From NCBI GenBank assembly GCA_964569055.1, contig CAZMSZ010000190.1, positions 1 to 13,887 of the forward strand: a stretch of 13,887 nt of DNA, given 5' to 3'. The position numbers and the translations under genes were made by a program. The first letter of the stretch is position 1. The number at the start of each line of letters is the position of its first letter. Positions 12,242 through 13,887 of this stretch are shown in pieces. Under the pieces are notes generated by a model, which worked only from the letters and a program-made list of their open reading frames with translations, did no database searches and had not been told where the DNA came from. This DNA is from JAWLGW01 sp964569055. GTDB lineage: Bacteria; Planctomycetota; J058.

Positions 12242-13887
12242 ATGAGCGTGACGGTGCGACGGGACGTGGTGGTGGGGCTGGCGCTGGTGGTGCTGACGAC
12301 CTGCGCCAACGGCTGCGGCGGGCGGGGGCCCTCGAGCGGCGGGCGGACGGCCGCGGCGGCCTCGGCGGCGGCGCCGCCGGCGCAGGTGATCGCGACCCCG
12401 CTCGCCTTGATCGGCGCGCGCGAGGGCGCGGCGATCGTGCGCGCCGGCGACCGGGTGGTCGTGGCGGGCGGCGCGACGGACCAGGGCCCGAGCGCGGACG
12501 TGCAGGAGCTGACGCTCGACAGCGGCTGGGTCGAGCCGCTCCTCGCCGCGCTCCCCGCCCCGCGCGTCGGGGCGGGCGCGTTCGGCGGGTCGGCGGGGGA
12601 GGTCGTGATCGTGGGCGGTCGGGACGCCGCGGGGGAGGCCCGGCGCGACCTCGTGGTCCGGGGCGCCGCCGGGGGCTCCTTTCAGCCCGTGGGCTCGCAG
12701 CTCGAGCGGCCGCGCGGGGAGGTCCGCGTGGCGCTGGCGGGCGAGCTGATCGTCGTCGCCAGCGAGGGAGACGACACCGTGGAGCTGTGGGCGCTGCGCC
12801 CCGCGCTCCACCGCGTGCAGACCCTGCGGCTGCCGGGCGCCTACACCGAGCTGCAGGTCGTGCAGGCCGCGCCCGGCGCGCTGTTCGTCTACGGCCGCGG
12901 CGCGGCCGCCGCCTGGGTGGACCTCGTGACCGGCGAGCACCACCCCGCTCCGGACGGGCTGCCGCAGGGCGCTACCGCCGTGGCCTGGGGCGAGCCGGGG
13001 CGCGAGGCGGCGCTGCTGGTGGGCGGAACGGGCCCAGACGGTCTGCCGGTCGAGCGTGCGCTGCTGCTCTCCTGCCCCATCGGGACGAACGGCGGGCTCG
13101 CGGGCGCGACGCCGTTCGGGCCGCAGCTCCCGCCGATCGAGCGACCCGCCGTGGCGCCCCTGGGCGGCGCGCGCCTGCTGCTGGCGGGCGGCGAGCTGGA
13201 CGGCGCGCCGAGCGACCGGGTCCTGCAGGTCGACTTCGAGGCGGGCTGGGTCCAACAGGAGCGCCCGCTGGCCGAGGCGCGGGTCGGGATCACGGTCGTG
13301 GCCGACCTGGCCGCGGAGCGGATCGCGCTGATCGGCGGGCGCGGCCCGTTCGGTCCCTCGGCCACGGTCGACCTGCTCACGGTCCGCGGCGCGGACGTCG
13401 TTGGGCCGGCGCTGGGCTGGACCGGCGCGTTCGAGCAGGCGCAGCGCGAGCGCGCGCACCGGCTCGCGCGGGAGGGGCAGCTCGCGGCGAACCAGGCGGC
13501 TACCGCCGACGCGCGCCAGCGCGCGGGCGTGCTGCAGGGCGAGCTGGCGGGCCTGCAGGCGGACCTCGCGCAGGACCAGGCCCGGCTGCGTCAGCTCGAG
13601 GCGGAGCTGGCGACCGCCACGGCCGAGCTGGAGCGCGCGCGCGCCGAGGTCGCCGCGCTCGAGGCTCAGCTCGCCGCGGCCGACGCCCGCCTGGCGCAGC
13701 TCCCCGGCGAGATCGACGCCACGGCAGGCGCGATCGCGCGCGCCCGCGGCGAGCGCGAGGCGCTCCGCCAGCAGCTCGCGGCGGCCCGGGCCGCCGCGGC
13801 CGCGAGCGCGCAGGCGGCCGCGCAGCAGCAGGTCCGGTTCTCGCTGGCGCTCACCTCGCCCCTGGGCACGACGGTGTCGGCGAGCTT
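12242..13887 (+). CDS. Second Kelch-like propeller / coiled-coil envelope protein, partial
   Basis: At least 548 residues; it runs off the window. ATG 12242 has GGGAGGA 4 nt upstream. The N-terminus is a signal sequence (VVVGLALVVLTTCANGCGG); Cys21 or Cys25 could be lipidated, but both lipoboxes are weaker than in the divergent homologue. Residues about 50-385 give Kelch-like blades (VVVAGGATDQG, VVIVGGRDAAG, IVVASEGDD, LFVYGRG, ALLVGGTGPDG, LLLAGGELDG, IALIGGRGPFG) with the same blade order, including one blade where GG is lost (ASEGDD here, ACGEGED there). About 397-530 is a long coiled coil rich in Ala, Gln, Glu and Arg. A new, non-coiled segment then begins (QVRFSLALTSPLGTTVSASF), so at least one more domain follows. 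Co-linear architecture with the 11917 gene shows the two are paralogues. Confidence 0.78.
   Translation, partial: MSVTVRRDVVVGLALVVLTTCANGCGGRGPSSGGRTAAAASAAAPPAQVIATPLALIGAREGAAIVRAGDRVVVAGGATDQGPSADVQELTLDSGWVEPLLAALPAPRVGAGAFGGSAGEVVIVGGRDAAGEARRDLVVRGAAGGSFQPVGSQLERPRGEVRVALAGELIVVASEGDDTVELWALRPALHRVQTLRLPGAYTELQVVQAAPGALFVYGRGAAAAWVDLVTGEHHPAPDGLPQGATAVAWGEPGREAALLVGGTGPDGLPVERALLLSCPIGTNGGLAGATPFGPQLPPIERPAVAPLGGARLLLAGGELDGAPSDRVLQVDFEAGWVQQERPLAEARVGITVVADLAAERIALIGGRGPFGPSATVDLLTVRGADVVGPALGWTGAFEQAQRERAHRLAREGQLAANQAATADARQRAGVLQGELAGLQADLAQDQARLRQLEAELATATAELERARAEVAALEAQLAAADARLAQLPGEIDATAGAIARARGEREALRQQLAAARAAAAASAQAAAQQQVRFSLALTSPLGTTVSAS

Noticed and set aside
7889..13459. 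A minus-strand open frame of over 1800 codons
   Set aside because: Apart from the 10403-11917 part, it is the antisense of well-supported plus-strand genes. In very GC-rich DNA stops are rare on the opposite strand, and it crosses the gap.
1..13887. tRNA or rRNA genes
   Set aside because: I saw no T-loop motif with a matching acceptor stem and no rRNA-like stretch; the few hairpins found are too short or lack the right context.

Overview
The window is bacterial DNA with two compositional parts. Most of it (about 2300-13887) is extremely GC-rich: a 60-base hand count at 3301-3360 gives 83%. It has GTG and TTG starts, strong purine-rich ribosome binding sites and tightly packed genes. The gene content (HEAT-repeat plus von Willebrand A secreted protein, metallophosphatase fused to a multihaem cytochrome, NtrC-like regulator, large lipoproteins with Kelch-like repeats) fits a Planctomycetota- or Myxococcota-like, large-genome environmental bacterium. 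That assignment is an inference from style, because no phylogenetic marker is present. The first ~2.2 kb is much less GC-rich (48% by hand count at 421-600) and looks like an accessory or acquired segment. A run of exactly 100 Ns at 10303-10402 shows that this is a draft scaffold.

Layout. 1-2260 (+): a perfect 22-bp-arm palindrome, then a caspase-fold-like peptidase gene whose N-terminus seems to be missing, a membrane-anchored Sel1-repeat gene (GTGA overlap) and a membrane protein with a GspG-like segment that needs two compensating frameshifts. The overlaps suggest one operon. 2261-2509 is a gene-free stretch where the island meets a minus-strand pair; I see no clear signal in it. 2510-5342 (-): a secreted hypothetical gene (5342 to 4422, with its C-terminal codons displaced into another frame down to 4330), followed 2 nt later by a secreted HEAT/VWA protein. 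5426-7802 (+): a secreted metallophosphatase-like/tetrahaem cytochrome c protein overlapping by 17 nt a degenerate NtrC-like AAA+ protein with a Fis-type helix-turn-helix. 7937-8899 (+): adenosine kinase. 8979-10302 (+): a membrane-anchored Ala/Pro/Glu repeat protein overlapping by 4 nt an unrecognised soluble protein that runs into the gap.

10403-13887: two divergent genes encode proteins of the same unusual architecture: signal/lipoprotein-like N-terminus, Kelch-like beta-propeller of about 350 residues, then a long Ala/Glu/Gln-rich coiled coil. Neither is complete; one enters the gap and the other leaves the window. Their 324-bp shared intergenic region holds two 19-bp palindromes of the same consensus, a ~27-bp direct repeat and two small inverted repeats, which looks like a dedicated regulatory region.

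The best candidates for something undescribed are the caspase-like/Sel1/GspG-like operon at the left and the divergent propeller/coiled-coil pair with its repeated operators at the right. For neither can function be stated from sequence alone.
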